Assembly (NCBI GenBank): GCA_016490735.1
Contig: JAEMWC010000163.1
Span: forward strand, 57,501 to 121,500
Length of the DNA stretch: 64,000 nt
Source of the DNA: Pachyseris speciosa
Lineage: Eukaryota > Cnidaria > Anthozoa > Scleractinia > Pachyseridae
Reading direction: 5' to 3'
The translations under genes and the position numbers were made by a program. Of the stretch, positions 20,890 to 32,717 are shown piece after piece (position 1 is the first letter of the stretch; the number at the start of each line of letters is the position of its first letter). A model generated the notes under the pieces. It searched no databases, was not told where the DNA came from, and saw only the letters and a program-made list of their open reading frames with translations.

Positions 20890-21677
20890 TCAACAAAACA
20901 AGATGACAGGCACGCGCCGCCTAAGAAATTGAAGAAATATGGCAGGTAGAAATAAACCATGCTTGCCACACTGATGCTAACAATGTATTGGTTGGTGGTG
21001 CCCCGCAGTACAATCGAGGAAGAGGTCCGCAACGAGTTCAAGCGTGTAGTAGAAGAGCTCCAGCTCACCAAAATTTCAAAAAGTTTTCGTTATAGTCTTC
21101 GGGACTAAACCATGGTGGTTCGTTGTAGTGTTTTTTGTCTCCTTTTTTGGGGCATAAGACACAAAGCCCATTAAAGTTACAGGGTCTATATTTACTAATA
21201 TTTTTGTAATTCGTTTTTTTCTGTCACATATACTGGGGCTTCATGGATAACTTCATCAGCCGCATCCCAACCCATTTCTTCCCGTTCTTTGATGTTGTTT
21301 TTGATTACATTTTTTAGGATGGGTTCACAAAGCAAGTGGTTGCTTGTGATCTCTGGTGGAATTATTAAATCGGCTTGTGCTGAACAGAACTCTTCAGGAA
21401 CAAACAGCATTTGCAAAGAGAGTTCAAATGGTCCATTTCATCACACGCTTCTTGCTGCTGCCTTTCTTTCTCCAATTTTTTCCTCTGTCTCAAAATAATT
21501 TTCGTATTCATCATGGTCGCATTCATCGTAAACACCAGAAAGAGGGGCACACAACTCATCCATTGAAACAATATTTCCAACCTCGGCTTGGGCGGGCGGG
21601 CCAGCGTTTCCTCCCGCTGGCGCGGCTTCTCCGTAATAATCGGCGAGCACCTCTTCCCCAACGCGTGCTGCCGCCAT
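20890..21677 (-). pseudogene. Right-end Polinton gene starting in the terminal repeat, broken
   Basis: Begins at ATG 21,675-21,677 inside the right terminal repeat, with the leader MAAARVGEEVLADYYGEAAP. It leaves the repeat and continues with acidic sequence (YDECDHDEYENYFETEE). After frame breaks near 21,430 and 21,195 the coding signal goes on with VPEEFCSAQADLIIPPEI, then LCVLCPKKGDKKHY and FSPEDYNENF, and finishes with YTLELVADLFLDC and a basic end at 20,890. Cysteine pairs suggest a zinc-binding fold. I recognise the VPEEFCSA/YVT-KNEL pattern from related Polintons, but its function is unknown. Confidence 0.55.
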
Positions 21678-21935
21678 CCCTGATATACATATGTGCATTT
21701 TTGTTCAAATGGGGTGAGTGGGTGGGACAGTTACTGTGTTTTAAGACACACACATGTAAAGTGGTGGTTCTGGCGACATATCAAACAATATCCATTTATT
21801 TCCTCATTTTAAGTCTTAAACCGATATGTTCCTAACGACGAGCTTGCGAGGAGTTAGGAACATATCGGTTTAAGACTTAAAATGAGGAAATAAATGGATA
21901 TTGTGCAGATGTGTCCAAGAACCACTACTTTACAT
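21585..21935 (-). repeat. Polinton right terminal inverted repeat
   Basis: Reverse complement of 7,416-7,765. The outer palindrome lies at about 21,755-21,935, with loop gacgagcttgcgagga. The inner edge is ggcttgggcgggcgggccag at 21,585. One base missing from the left copy near 7,735 puts the left leader out of frame with PolB. Confidence 0.93.
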
Positions 21936-22620
21936 GCGTGTCCCCACCTTCTCCAAAAAAAACCTACAAACCTACGCATCGTCAGTGAATTTGTTTTCTT
22001 GTAATGTTTTTTATTCTGTGGTTTGTTGAATCGCGGTCAATTCCTGTTGACTGCTCTAAACACAAAATATTGGCGCAAGGAAAGCCATGCGAAGTTGCTC
22101 AATACCGGTAAATAAAACAACCATGGAGCTCCGCTTTTAGGCTTGGCTAAATCTATACATTATTATTCATTCGTGTCTAGATAATTTGTTTGCACGAGTC
22201 ATATTAAAAAGAAAACTGCTGGAATTATCGCTGAGTCGAATTTGCACAAAGATCAGCGAAGAAATATCTTCTTTGTTTTAATTTAATACTCGCTTTACGT
22301 CCTTGAGATTTTGCAAGTTACCATATGTAGATGTAGATCCATGTACTCACTTATTTTCCGCCTGTCCATCTCGGCGGCGATAACGTTTCCCATGTTTGTC
22401 TTCAAAAAGCTTACTATGCCGTTGTGTCGTGGCGGTATAATCTAGTTATGTACTGCCATCACATGTTTACATATGGCGAGCCTACAAAACTTCCATACAG
22501 CATCGGAACTCACACTGTCCCTAACTGTTGTACACCTGACATTGCAGAAATATTACGAAGACGAAAACTCGATCGAAATCGCGAATAAAATAAGCTAGTT
22601 TACACGGACGCTCCTTGTGC
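21936..22620. repeat. Flank of the Polinton: distal part of the interspersed repeat, then unassigned sequence
   Basis: About 21,990-22,165 matches the reverse complement of about 62,925-63,090 (shared block ggagctccgcttttaggctt). From about 22,170 to 22,620 I see nothing recognisable. Confidence 0.65.
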
Positions 22621-22893
22621 TTATTGGTGTGGTCCGTACAAAAAAAAGCCTGTCCTACAATTCGTCCAAGTGGCTTTTCTCCTTCTAATTTGGCTCGTAT
22701 ATTGGCTGGTGTTAAACCATCTTGTCTTCATCGTCCTCTTCGCTTTCTTCATTCGCTCAACTGCCCAAAGTGCTTCGTCTTGATATGGCTCAACTAAACC
22801 GGACACGATCATTTCATCTGAACCAGACTGGTCAGAAGAATCTTCGTTAACTTCAGAAGGCGAAAGAAAAACGTTGTCGTCGCTGTCCGACAT
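22621..22893 (-). pseudogene. Fragment resembling the N-terminus of cnidarian P2X7-like proteins
   Basis: An acidic-serine N-terminus (MSDSDDNVFLSPSEV, then VSGLVEPYQDE) opens the minus frame at 22,893. About 90 bp later a second frame reads DGLTPANIRAKLEGEKPL. This order is familiar from cnidarian proteins annotated as P2X purinoceptor 7-like, many of which are spread with transposons. Only the first part is present and the frame is shifted, so this looks like a gene fragment. Identification is tentative. Confidence 0.35.
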
Positions 22894-24540
22894 TTGCGAG
22901 ACGAAAAACTATGGTACAAATCTCCACTCAAGAACAGAGTTTGCGAGTCAACGTTCCTACGTCATAAGCTCTAAATTCGTCACCAGTCTCCCTTAAAATT
23001 GGAGCCAAATAGCATCTCTGAGCGGCTTAAAACCTAATTTTCCCCATTTTCCTTTGCGAATGACTATTATTTTTCTTCCTTAGGTATGATGAACTGTCAA
23101 AAAATCGAAAAAAGAAAAATTCCATATCATAGGCACTTTAAAATGCAGATTGTTTCCGAATGTACGCTTACAGTTTTCTTAAAATGACGTTGCCGTCATA
23201 GTTTTGTCGATTCATTTTAGTTTATAGTAGTTTGAAGTTTTGTAATTTCTTAAGAGTATTAAAGAGGTTTGTTCAATTTAATGAATTCTTCGTCTCTTTT
23301 TGTCTCCTTCTGCTTTGCTTGCATTTGCACACGCCATTTATTTCATTTCACTTTTGCACGCGGCACCGCTGACCGAGACGCAGGCTCTAGGGATGAGATA
23401 GCACAGCTTCGATCGTTTTGTATGAAAGAGTTGAACGATAGAGACGGGGTATGGATTACAAAAAAATGAATTAAATAGCACCTCAACAGTTGATATTCTT
23501 AGTCATGTGTACAAGTCATTCCTAAGTCATATTTATTTATATTTCGCGCAATTTTACCTTGTATGTTTTTTCACCAATAATGGGTTTTCTTATATAATCA
23601 CTTTGGTAACCATACCATAGGACCAATCATTAGTCCTGTACTAACAGAATAAACTAATACTTAGGCCTACAGTAAGTTATTAGAGCAAGATGGCGGCGAA
23701 AAATGAACAAAGATGTCTTGAAGAGAAGACAGTATTTTAACACGCAGGGATCCTCGAATGATTGAAGTCGTCACCCTACCGTGTTTGTGTTACAAGCCGA
23801 ACTTTTACCTTTGTTGGGATGAGATGGGAAGGACGAGGATGCATTTTCAGAGAAGAAAACACTGAAATGTGAAAGAGGCGAATGTCTTCTTGAAGTTTCG
23901 GACCGAACAAATGCGAATTTGTCAATTGTGTTGTCGTCAGGAACCAACGATAAATGGCATTTTGGAGCGCGAGGGTCGATTTTATAGACATTTGTATGGA
24001 AGACGAAGGTAAAATATATTGTTTGCACTTTTTTGCTGGGAAGTGCGAAACTTAAATCTGCGAATTCAATTTTGCCGAAAACAATATCTAAACACATTCC
24101 ACTTTCAATATGAGATCGAACAAATTGTTTATCTTTGTAGCAGCTCGTGCTATTTATTGTAGAAGTTTTGCCTTCTCACATATCTGTGTAAAATTCTGTT
24201 GTTTGTGTTCGTAGTGTTTTTTCTAAGTGTCAATAGCTACTGCGCGTGCGTGAAATTTAATTCTGGCCATGAAATTGTTGACAGCCGTTGTTTTCTGGTA
24301 TGTAAGAGTTAGAATTTTTTCTTCTCGTAAAAATGAATTGTTTAAGAGCCCCACGAGCATTTGCGACAGAGCTCTGTTGTCGATGACTGTTGGGGTATTT
24401 AATATATCTTTGTTGGCAGAATCACAAGCACGGGCCTGTGGGTATTTGACTGAAGCGACGCTCTGCAAACAAGCACTACGACGAAAAAATTAGCCAAAGC
24501 AAATAAAATTGCTGCTTCCCATTACTCGAAAAGGATGATT
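22894..24540. other. No confident gene
   Basis: AT-rich. A minus-strand open frame of 108 codons at 23,771-24,097 (with FTFVFHTNVYKIDPRAPK) could be an exon but has no recognisable domain. Nothing else is supported. Confidence 0.35.
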
Positions 24541-24702
24541 GCCATGGCAATCGTTTTATGTCCACGGCGATTATTTCCGGTGTTCAACGTTTTTCAAAAC
24601 CTTTCCCATACCAGAATATTCCTTTGTGAAAAACATTTATATGCTGGCCGATCATGATAAGAGGATCAGCAACAGCGAAGGATACATTCCGCCTAAAAAG
24701 GT
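24541..24702 (+). other. Possible coding exon with splice donor
   Basis: A frame ending HDKRISNSEGYIPPKK runs into AAG|GTAAGA at about 24,702, a good splice-donor context. The upstream acceptor and protein family are not identified. Weak evidence only. Confidence 0.25.
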
Positions 24703-24989
24703 AAGACATTTGCGTTGTTAAATTCCACCCACTCCCGAAACGTTACTTTGCATAACAAAACGATTTGAAGACATTTTGGACAACTTTCTCCTCCCACAGA
24801 CACACCCCCAGTCATACATTGTTTGGTTGGTTTGTTTGTTTCTTAATCGACTAGCACTCAGTCTCAAAAACCCGAGTCCACAAAACCCTGATATGGAAAA
24901 ACTCCTAAGAAATATTGAAGACCTTGAAATGGGTAAAAAAAAAAAAATAAATAATAAAATAAATATAAAAAATATTCTCACAATATTTA

Positions 24990-25680
24990 TATGGTTTGTC
25001 TTTGCGGATTTCTTTGAGGTCTTTACTGAGTTTTCTTTGTAGGCTGCTTGGGTAGCGATTGGTTTTGAATTCAAGATACTGTACCAGGTTTAGCATGCAG
25101 TCCTCAAACTCACAAAGTTCATTAATGCGAGGTGGTGGTCGCCCGCCAATAAACCAAGCAAGTAGACGAAGGAAGAATAGAAAAAGGAACATCACCTGGT
25201 ACAACCCCCCATGGGATTGTAACGTCAAGACCAACATCGGTAAAAAGTTTTTGAACATCGTGGATATATGCTTCCCAAAGAGCCACATATTACATAAGAT
25301 TTTCAACACGCACACACTTAAACTCAGCTACTTGTGCATGCCGAACATAAAATCCATGATCGCGTCACACAACAAAAAGATCATCCCAAAGACGCCAACG
25401 GTGCATCAACAAGAAGAGGAATGCAACTGCAGAATGAAACCCGAATGCCCCCTTGAAGGTAAATGCCTCCAGACCAACGTTGTCTACCAAGCAACAGTGA
25501 CAACAGAATCTACAACCGAATCCTACGTAGGATTAGCATCAAACTTCAAGCAACGGTACAGGAACCACATGACATCATTCCGAAACTGAACTATCCAAAC
25601 ACATATGGACCCTGAAAGACGGCAACAAACCCTTTCACATAAAGTGGAAAGTACTAAAAGCATGAAAACCTTATGACTAG
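24990..25680. mobile_element. Penelope-like element fragments in head-to-head orientation
   Basis: On plus, about 25,155-25,670 encodes the connector and GIY-YIG part of a PLE protein: RNITWYNPPWDCNVKTNIGK, then a Cys-rich segment (CNCRMKPECPLEGKC) and TESYVGLASNFKQRYRNH (GIY-YIG). A frameshift near 25,590 is followed by the HIKWKVLK block. On minus, about 25,127-24,999 encodes part of the N-terminal region (INELCEFEDCMLNLVQYLEF, then LSKDLKEIRKD). The two parts meet at about 25,128-25,157 in opposite orientation and the catalytic RT core is missing. This resembles a 5'-inverted, internally deleted retroelement insertion. Confidence 0.72.
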
Positions 25681-25749
25681 TAATAATCAAAGATTATGGA
25701 GTGCGTTCGAGTCAACGAAAGGAACACGAGTGTGGAAGTTTTGAGTTTG

Positions 25750-26727
25750 TTACACATAATTACTAAAATAATGTTCATCGTCATGCCACAGACGCCAATA
25801 CTTGTAATTGGTAGACAAAACTCTAATAAATGAGCTCTTTGGAACACTTGCTTTCAGAGCATTTCGAACTCTTTGTCTGATCTTTCTCTTTAAAAGTCTA
25901 AGAATTCGACGAACAGGAATTCGAGAAGGTTCTCTATCTCTTTTTCTTTTCTTATTTGTTTTAACCAGGGACACAAATTTTCCCACATTCTTTACACATA
26001 AATAATTATTATTTTTAATGTCGTGATCGTGTGCCTCTCTAAGACTGTAATTAAAATCACACCAGGACTTTGTGCCATGAAAACAACTAGAATCGTTCAT
26101 CGAAGTCTCAAGCGAAAGTTCTGCATGACTCTCACTCCGTTGAATTTGACTGCATAATCGAGGGCAACTGACAGAAACTTGTACAACTGGCTTGAATCTA
26201 TCAATTTCACCGAATAAAAACGGAGCGACTTTCAACATTTCCCGCAGGTTTAAATCACAAAACATGACAATCGCATAGCGAAATGGCAGTCGAGCGAGAA
26301 TACGCCGAGCAACAGAAGTCGAGAAATCCAGTTTTGGACCAGAAATGATATTTGCTTGCCGAGCTACAGAGCTCGCTAAATTTGTTTTCGGAGCACAAAT
26401 CATGCTCATTTGCCGAGCTACACAACTCGGTGAGTTTGTTTTCTGAGCACAAATCATGCTCATTTGCCGAGCCACACAACTCGGCAAGTTTGTTTTCTCA
26501 GCACAAATCGTGCTCATTTGTCGACATACACAAATCGGCAGCTTTCCTTTCTGACAACAAATCATGGCCATGTACAGTCGCCAGCCTTGAAAAATCGGCG
26601 AGTAATATGTTCTACGACCAAAAGTCATGGTCAACAAAGTGAAAAGACACAACTCCACTTGATAAGACGCAGTTGTTTGTTTTCCTAATGCAAACAAAGC
26701 GCGTATTGTATTCGAACCCCGAGCCAT
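25750..26727 (-). CDS. Orphan ORF with 18-residue repeats and a basic tail
   Basis: Minus frame uninterrupted for 325 codons from the first ATG (26,725-26,727); it stays open to 26,787, where CAG|GTGAGT on the minus strand resembles a splice donor. The centre holds four to five 18-residue repeats of type CVARQMSMICAQKTNSPS, encoded by a 54-bp minisatellite at about 26,290-26,580. The C-terminal third contains a strongly basic stretch (TNKKRKRDREPSRIPVRRIL, then KRKIRQRVRNALK) resembling a nuclear localisation or nucleic-acid-binding region. I recognise no family. It could be a lineage-specific host gene or a chance ORF over a minisatellite. The long non-repeat part staying open argues mildly for a real gene. 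Confidence 0.42.
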   Translation of the reverse strand: MARGSNTIRALFALGKQTTASYQVELCLFTLLTMTFGRRTYYSPIFQGWRLYMAMICCQKGKLPICVCRQMSTICAEKTNLPSCVARQMSMICAQKTNSPSCVARQMSMICAPKTNLASSVARQANIISGPKLDFSTSVARRILARLPFRYAIVMFCDLNLREMLKVAPFLFGEIDRFKPVVQVSVSCPRLCSQIQRSESHAELSLETSMNDSSCFHGTKSWCDFNYSLREAHDHDIKNNNYLCVKNVGKFVSLVKTNKKRKRDREPSRIPVRRILRLLKRKIRQRVRNALKASVPKSSFIRVLSTNYKYWRLWHDDEHYFSNYV

Positions 26728-26787
26728 ACAAAGGTTCTTGAGACTTCGATAAACTACGTTTGAGAAACTAAAACAACTACTTGACAC

Positions 26788-27355
26788 TCACCTGTACGTT
26801 TGAATCGAATCAGCACAACTCAGCCAGAAAGCGGATGTGCGGTTCAACTTCAGAACGCCTCAACGTCACACGCTCTCCCGCAAGAATCCGCACATGCTTC
26901 GTGATGATTACGTCATACGCCCCTGAAAAAATCTGCGGGGGATGCCACATTTGCGATTTCACGACCGTACGACCGTATCAAAGCTAAAAATTTCTGGATT
27001 AGGATGGCGTTCTCGTTCCTCGAACGCAATAATATCACGAAGAAATGTAGCTTGTGTCTTTACGAAAAGTTCATTATTATCTGCAGAAAAAAATTGTGCA
27101 CACTAACAAAAAAAAGAATTAGCAAGTTCTTGCCCTCACAGGAACAAATACGTACTGAGAAACTTTCGAATAACATAGCGTAACTGTTAATTTACAGCGC
27201 GCGCTCACGCAGCTATTTTTTTATATTGTCAGCATTCAAATTTAACGGTCATTCGTCGCTATTGCCTGATGAGTGTAGTCAGTATTTGGCTATACGAAAC
27301 AAAGCTGTTGCAATAAAGCGATTATGAATCACTTCTGAAGTCTGGAATCTTAACA
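26788..27355. other. No recognisable feature
   Basis: Intergenic-looking sequence between the orphan ORF and the TA microsatellite. No exon, RNA gene or repeat identified. Confidence 0.4.
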
Positions 27356-27489
<134 letters not shown>

Positions 27490-27551
27490 CCTTGTCTGTT
27501 TACCTACCTTACTGTACTTAATTAATCTCCAGGGGGATTTGGCCGTGCATC

Positions 27552-27781
27552 GCCGATCGATCGGGGAGTAGTGACGTGATCCTGATTGCAGAAAATGTGT
27601 GAAATTGTCTACTCGGACCTTACCATGAGAAGGCCACACTGTGTATGTGTTGCACAGTAAAAATATGCCGATCGATCGGGGAGTAGTGACGTGATCCTGA
27701 TTGCAGAAAATGTGTGAAATTGTCTCCTCGGACCTTACCATGAGAAGGCCACACTGTGTATGTGTTGCACAGTAAAAATAT
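27552..27781. repeat. 115-bp tandem duplication
   Basis: The unit starting gccgatcgatcggggagtag at 27,552 is repeated at 27,667 with only one or two differences, so it is a recent duplication. Confidence 0.92.
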
Positions 27782-27787
27782 GTGTTC

Positions 27788-27894
27788 CCAGTGTGGTTGG
27801 TTCAGTGGCCTAGTGGTTAAGGAATCCGACCGGTAATCTGCCACATTTTCACTTAATTACTTAGTTGTGTTGATTTCTGTTCCCAAATTAACCT

Positions 27895-27946
<52 letters not shown>

Positions 27947-28050
27947 ATATATATATAGACAAGGTTAATTTGGGAACAGAAATCATCAACTAAATAATTA
28001 AGTGAAAATGTGGCTCAGCCAGGAATCGAACCTGGTCTAGATTATATATA
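27788..28050. mobile_element. Two tail-to-tail tRNA-derived SINEs joined by (TA)n
   Basis: On plus, an A-box-like stretch (cagtggcctagtggttaagg) at about 27,803 leads into ccacattttcacttaattac and ends in (TA)n. On minus, starting near 28,045, a B-box-like sequence (caggttcgattcctggctga) leads into the same body and the same TA tail. The shared arms (27,842-27,900 and 27,957-28,014) make a hairpin of about 58 bp with a pure TA loop. The plus copy lacks its B box, probably by a small deletion. Confidence 0.7.
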
Positions 28051-28803
28051 TATATATATATATTATTTTGGAAGAAGAATAGATGAAAGCAGAAGGAAAA
28101 AAAACACTTTTGTTAAACACAATTGAATATTGTGAGAATATGTGAGTCTGTTACCATGAAACAAAAATTTCTCTGGATTGTACAGGACTTGAAATGATCC
28201 GTTGTGTTGAGATAGCATGCAAGACAAAAAGTGTACCGGTTAAAATGAAAATGTTGATGATCGCAAATTAACGTCTCTGCCAAACTGCCAAGAAAAGAAG
28301 CCACCTTAAAGAACTCAGTGTTTTAGTAACCCCTTTAAAAGACGTTGAACTGAATTTAGACTGGGTGTTTACATGCAATAAAAAACATATTTCCCTCATT
28401 GAAACACCTCAAATAACACCACAAATCAACAGTAAATATAAGAAAACAAGATTTTTTTAAATATCCACACCAACATTATTGTAATAGAATAGACTAAAAG
28501 GTGTGGTCGCCTACAGTTGCTGCAAATGTTGCAAACAGATCATTACTTGATGGATAGATATTTTGTCAACAGAAACAACTCGGCAAAATATACACTTGAT
28601 AGAAAAACAACAAAAAGATGAACTGAACAGTGAATTGAAAGAAAACATCATGCTTCAAAGAAACTTAGAGGTACACTTTTAAAGGAGATTAGATATAATG
28701 ACAATTGTCCATGTATAAGGCAACATAATTTAGCCTTAATTTGTCCTTTCCAAAAATAACAGTAACAGTTCATATTTTATATCACATAGTTTGAGCCACT
28801 CTA
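28051..28803. other. No recognisable feature
   Basis: AT-rich with a short TA run at its start. No exon or repeat identified. Confidence 0.4.
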
Positions 28804-29213
28804 AGGGGTTGATTACATGGCGAATTTCAGCCCGGGCTGAAATTTCAGCCCAGTTAGCAGGGCTGAGATTTCAGCCTGCCGGTTCTGGAAGAAACCCTCT
28901 TAAAATGAAAGTGGCGATTACATGGAGAAGGTTTCAGCCCGGGCTGAAAATCCTAACACGGTATGTGAAACCAGGCTAGGATTTTCAGCCCAGGCAAATG
29001 GGCTGAAAAATCTGCAAAATGTCCATGTAGTCGAAATGGCCTGGGCTGAAAAGGCAACATGAGCCTGCGAAGTGAGGCTGTTTTCTGGGAAACAAGATTG
29101 CTTATATTTCAGCCCGGGCTGAAATTTGTCATGTAACCGCAACACTATTTCAGCCCGCCCCACTGGGCTTAAATTTCAGCCCAGGCTGAAATTCACCATG
29201 TAATCAGGCCCTA
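28804..29213. mobile_element. Foldback MITE built from repeated palindromes
   Basis: Terminal inverted repeats of about 45 bp (left start ggggttgattacatggcgaa). The interior contains several copies of tttcagcccgggctgaaa or close variants, itself a palindrome. No coding content. Confidence 0.85.
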
Positions 29214-32200
29214 AAACTCCCTTAGACTAGACTTGAAATGCCCAGTGACAGACATTTCGTCAAAATTTGTGCAAAAATGCCAAAAAACATTATTTCTTGT
29301 TACTGACCCTCAAAAAAGAGAAAGAATTTTCAGCAATCTTGTGAAGCAATTCCATAAGGCATTTACTACACATCACAACAATGGAGGAAATAACTTATAT
29401 CTACCACAATGAAGTGGTTCTGAATGGAAAGCATGAAGTTCTCAAGTTTCAGTAACTTATAGCAATGAGTCCATCTTACTGTAGCAAAAGGACGAAATAA
29501 ATTCTTTATTTTAATTTTTAATGCTCAAATACTATCTATAATGATACACCTGTATCACCCCTACCCTCAGTCCCAATCCCAGTGTAGTATAGAAATACCT
29601 GACAAATCAGGTAATACTGCTTTTCATTACTGTTATAAAGGAGACACAACATTTAGCACTCTTGTGCACCAGTTTCATAAATCATTGGAGAAACACTATT
29701 CCACTGAGGGAAGCACCTATACAATCCAGATGAAATGGAAAACGTTTGTGGGTCCACTGCACCTGGCATTTTGATGATATCTTCACTGTCATCTACAATG
29801 ATAATGAGTGGGCACCCTCAAACAAGAGGACAAAGTTACAGAGAACTGTGTACATGTAGTTGTAACGCAATGTAATGTGTATTTATATACCGCTCACATC
29901 ACAGTCTCTGATGGCGGTTTACAACACTGGCCGGGGGACTTTACCAGACTGCTTATATCGCAGTTTACAATTAATGAAGTTGCGTTGAGTGCCCCCGTAA
30001 TAAATCAGGAATGACCGTTTAAAATTCCTATTAAAAAGAGATACAAGAAAATAAAACCATTATCAGAGTTGAAATTATATGTTGTAAAAACAGTGTGATA
30101 CATGGATTTTGACTGCAGGCATGATGCAGAAGCCCACACACACAACTCTGGTGTTACTCAAACTGAAAACCAACATGCAAACTCGAAAAATATCACTGGG
30201 TTTACATCAAAAACATGAAAACAAAACAAATGTCTCAAGGATGGTACTTGGCTACAGCTACCACCCACTCTCCATTGTACGTAATTATTCTCCTTATTAA
30301 AATAAAGTAATTAAAAGAAGGAGGGCAACTCGTCCTGTTAATAAGAGAATAAAAATAACACTAATCTTCAATTTTACTCGGCGGCATTACATAAAAAAGC
30401 AACAGAAATAGAGTGATAAACAATCATCAAAATGCTCATACTGGTGTAAAATGTTTCAAGCACTCTGTTAATGGAAGTCTCATATGCATAAATATCCCTA
30501 ATGACATTTGACTGTCAGAAAAATTGTCCCATGCAAAAGGCAAATGGCCTCCAACTTAAACTAAGTGGGGCTAGCTACTCCTCGCTGATGTCTGGAGTTG
30601 TCCTTGGATACAGTTGTCATCCATATTCTATAACCAACCATGAGAAAGCTTTCGACAAAAAATCCAAGAAGTGAGAAAAAATGTGAAGTTTACAATGAAG
30701 GTAAGAGAACTGATGAAAACAGCCGAGAAGGTTGATAACAACAAACCTATAATAATAATAATAATTATTATTATAATAATTATAATAACCTTTATTTACC
30801 CTTGGCAGTATTTATAGCACAAAGGCTAGTGGGGCCGAGCAAATAAAGAAACAAATAATTCAAATAAAGAAATAAACATGATAAGAATCTCAACTGGCCG
30901 GAGGCAAACCAGTTGGCTCTTTACAGGGATGACTAAGGAGTTGAACCAGGGACCACCCAGAACAACACCAGCTAGTGGCTAGAGCGGGATTTGAACCAGG
31001 GGTGACGACATATAATACCACTATTACACACCTTTCTCAAAGAGATAACCTACATAAATACCTTATCAAGTTCAAAATCATCCATTCCTTTCATACACCA
31101 ACCCAGCATACAACAAAAACAGAATGATGTCTCAACCTAACAACAAACAGGTGTTGGGAAATTAAGATGCAAATACCATCTCCATGATAATCTGTGGTCA
31201 CGCATTCTTGTTTGTTTGTTTTTTTTTTGGGGGGGGGGGGGGGGGGAGGGGGAGGGGCAGTAGAATCATAGAGTTTGGATTTTGCAGTTCTTCCAGTATT
31301 AATGAATTACATGTACATGGTTGTATATTCATTACACAGCTTTTACATTCAAGGCATTTTAAAATCACTTGTAATATAAGGGTTGAAAGGAAAAAAATTC
31401 AAACTAATCATCAAAGATGACACTCACTTTTTACAGGCACCCAGAACCCCCAAAAGCTCAGTGACAAGTACCTCATGGCACATGTGCACAGTTGTAGTGG
31501 ATGGTAAAGGAAAGAGAAAATAACAAAACTCATCAGAAGGGTTTTCACCTTTAAGTGCTCATAATTCCAAATGATGTAACACCAATGAACAAAGGATATT
31601 TTCAAAATAGCATAATCTTTCATGACCAAAGATCTAAGTTATTTGCATAATTTTTATTTTCTCGTCCATTATATCAAATGAAATATATAAATATAGATTT
31701 ATAAATGAATACCTTGCTTTTACTTTCAGCCATACTATTTCTCAGCTCTTGATGCAACCACTGACCAGCGATCGTTGCCATTGGGATATTCATTTCTTGG
31801 AAATGAACCTGATAGTGTGGTGTGCTTTGACCTGGGTGACTACCAACTGCAAATGCAATCACGGGACTACACTCGTTCCATTTAGCTTACTTGAGAGATC
31901 GTGAACGTTGTCAGAAAGTATTAAATCGAGGCCGTGCACGTTTGTGACCCATTTGTCACTCTTTGCTTGAAGCAAGGATACGAGAGCTTTCCACAACAAT
32001 GAATAGGTCATTGGTTCAAAAGAAAAATGTTGTTTTTGAACGAATTTAAGAGCCAATGTCAGGGTATATCGAGAATCTCAAATCAGTTTCGAAAATCGAA
32101 TTTTGGCTAATACCACCCAAACAACCCGTTAGGGGAATTATTTCAAGAAATGATATTAAAAAGTCCCAAAGCGCTTTATATTTGGAGAATGTGTCGCGTT

Positions 32201-32500
32201 GAGTGAATGAGTGAGTGTAACAATAGAATACGAACGACCTACGAACTCTGCTCTATTCCCCGATCTTAGCTCTTGTTTGTTCCTTCCCTGCCTCCCCTAG
32301 AGAGGTTTTTTTGTCTCCTCAGGAATAATAAAGCAATCTATCATAATCCACCATAAACCTCGTCCCCAGGGCCATCCGCAAGGTACCCCCGACAAATGGC
32401 CCTGGTGCAGGCTGATCCAATCTGCTGAAATCCTGCAGATTGCCTCGCTTTGAGATTCCCGCCCGTGAGACGCGGGACCAAATTGACTTTGAACAAAAAG
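29214..32500. other. Long stretch without confident genes
   Basis: Contains an AAT-rich microsatellite at about 30,750-30,787 and a poly-G run at about 31,219-31,246. A tRNA-like B-box remnant (gggatttgaacc, minus sense) lies near 30,990. Open frames (29,541-29,774 and others) show no known motif. An AATAAA near 32,327 might mark a transcript end but has no linked exon. Confidence 0.45.
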
Positions 32501-32504
32501 GGCG

Positions 32505-32717
32505 GTGACTGCCTTATTGAGCTCGTTCGAAAGTGTGATAATTTCAGTAGTATTTAAAGTAGCACAAGTTTGTGCAGTAGAAGTAATTTATTTAGGGCGA
32601 GAAGTCCTTGGAGTATCGCCAACTGGATACGGCAAATCCCTCATTTTTCAGTTAATTCCCGATTTTGATTTGTTCAAAGTGGGTGCTGTTGATATAAGCT
32701 TATGGCAGGCAAAGTGA
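32505..32717 (+). pseudogene. RecQ-like helicase fragment (Walker A region)
   Basis: The plus frame contains REVLGVSPTGYGKSLIFQLI, the nucleotide-binding motif of RecQ/DEAD-type helicases (P-T-G-x-G-K-S), preceded by about 30 residues of plausible helicase N-terminus. Coding similarity stops soon after. No further helicase motifs (DEAH, motif III) follow within several kilobases, so it is either a single exon or, more likely, a fragment spread by duplication. Confidence 0.45.

Larger units (their letters stand above)
7416..21935. mobile_element. Polinton/Maverick (adintovirus-like) element, 14.5 kb
   Basis: About 350-bp inverted termini enclose protein-primed PolB, retroviral-type integrase, FtsK/A32-like packaging ATPase, double-jelly-roll major capsid protein and a probable minor capsid protein, the defining gene set of Polintons. 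PolB, a coiled-coil/hydrophobic protein, the probable minor capsid protein and one further gene are on plus; the others are on minus. I did not find the adenain-like maturation protease. Most genes carry frameshifts or stops, so the copy is a relic. No matching 6-bp target duplication is visible outside the ends (ACAAAT left, GCGTGT right). Confidence 0.95.

Noticed and set aside
26728..26787. Start of the orphan ORF at 26,787
   Set aside because: That codon is GTG inside a splice-donor-like CAG|GTGAGT; the first ATG is at 26,725-26,727.
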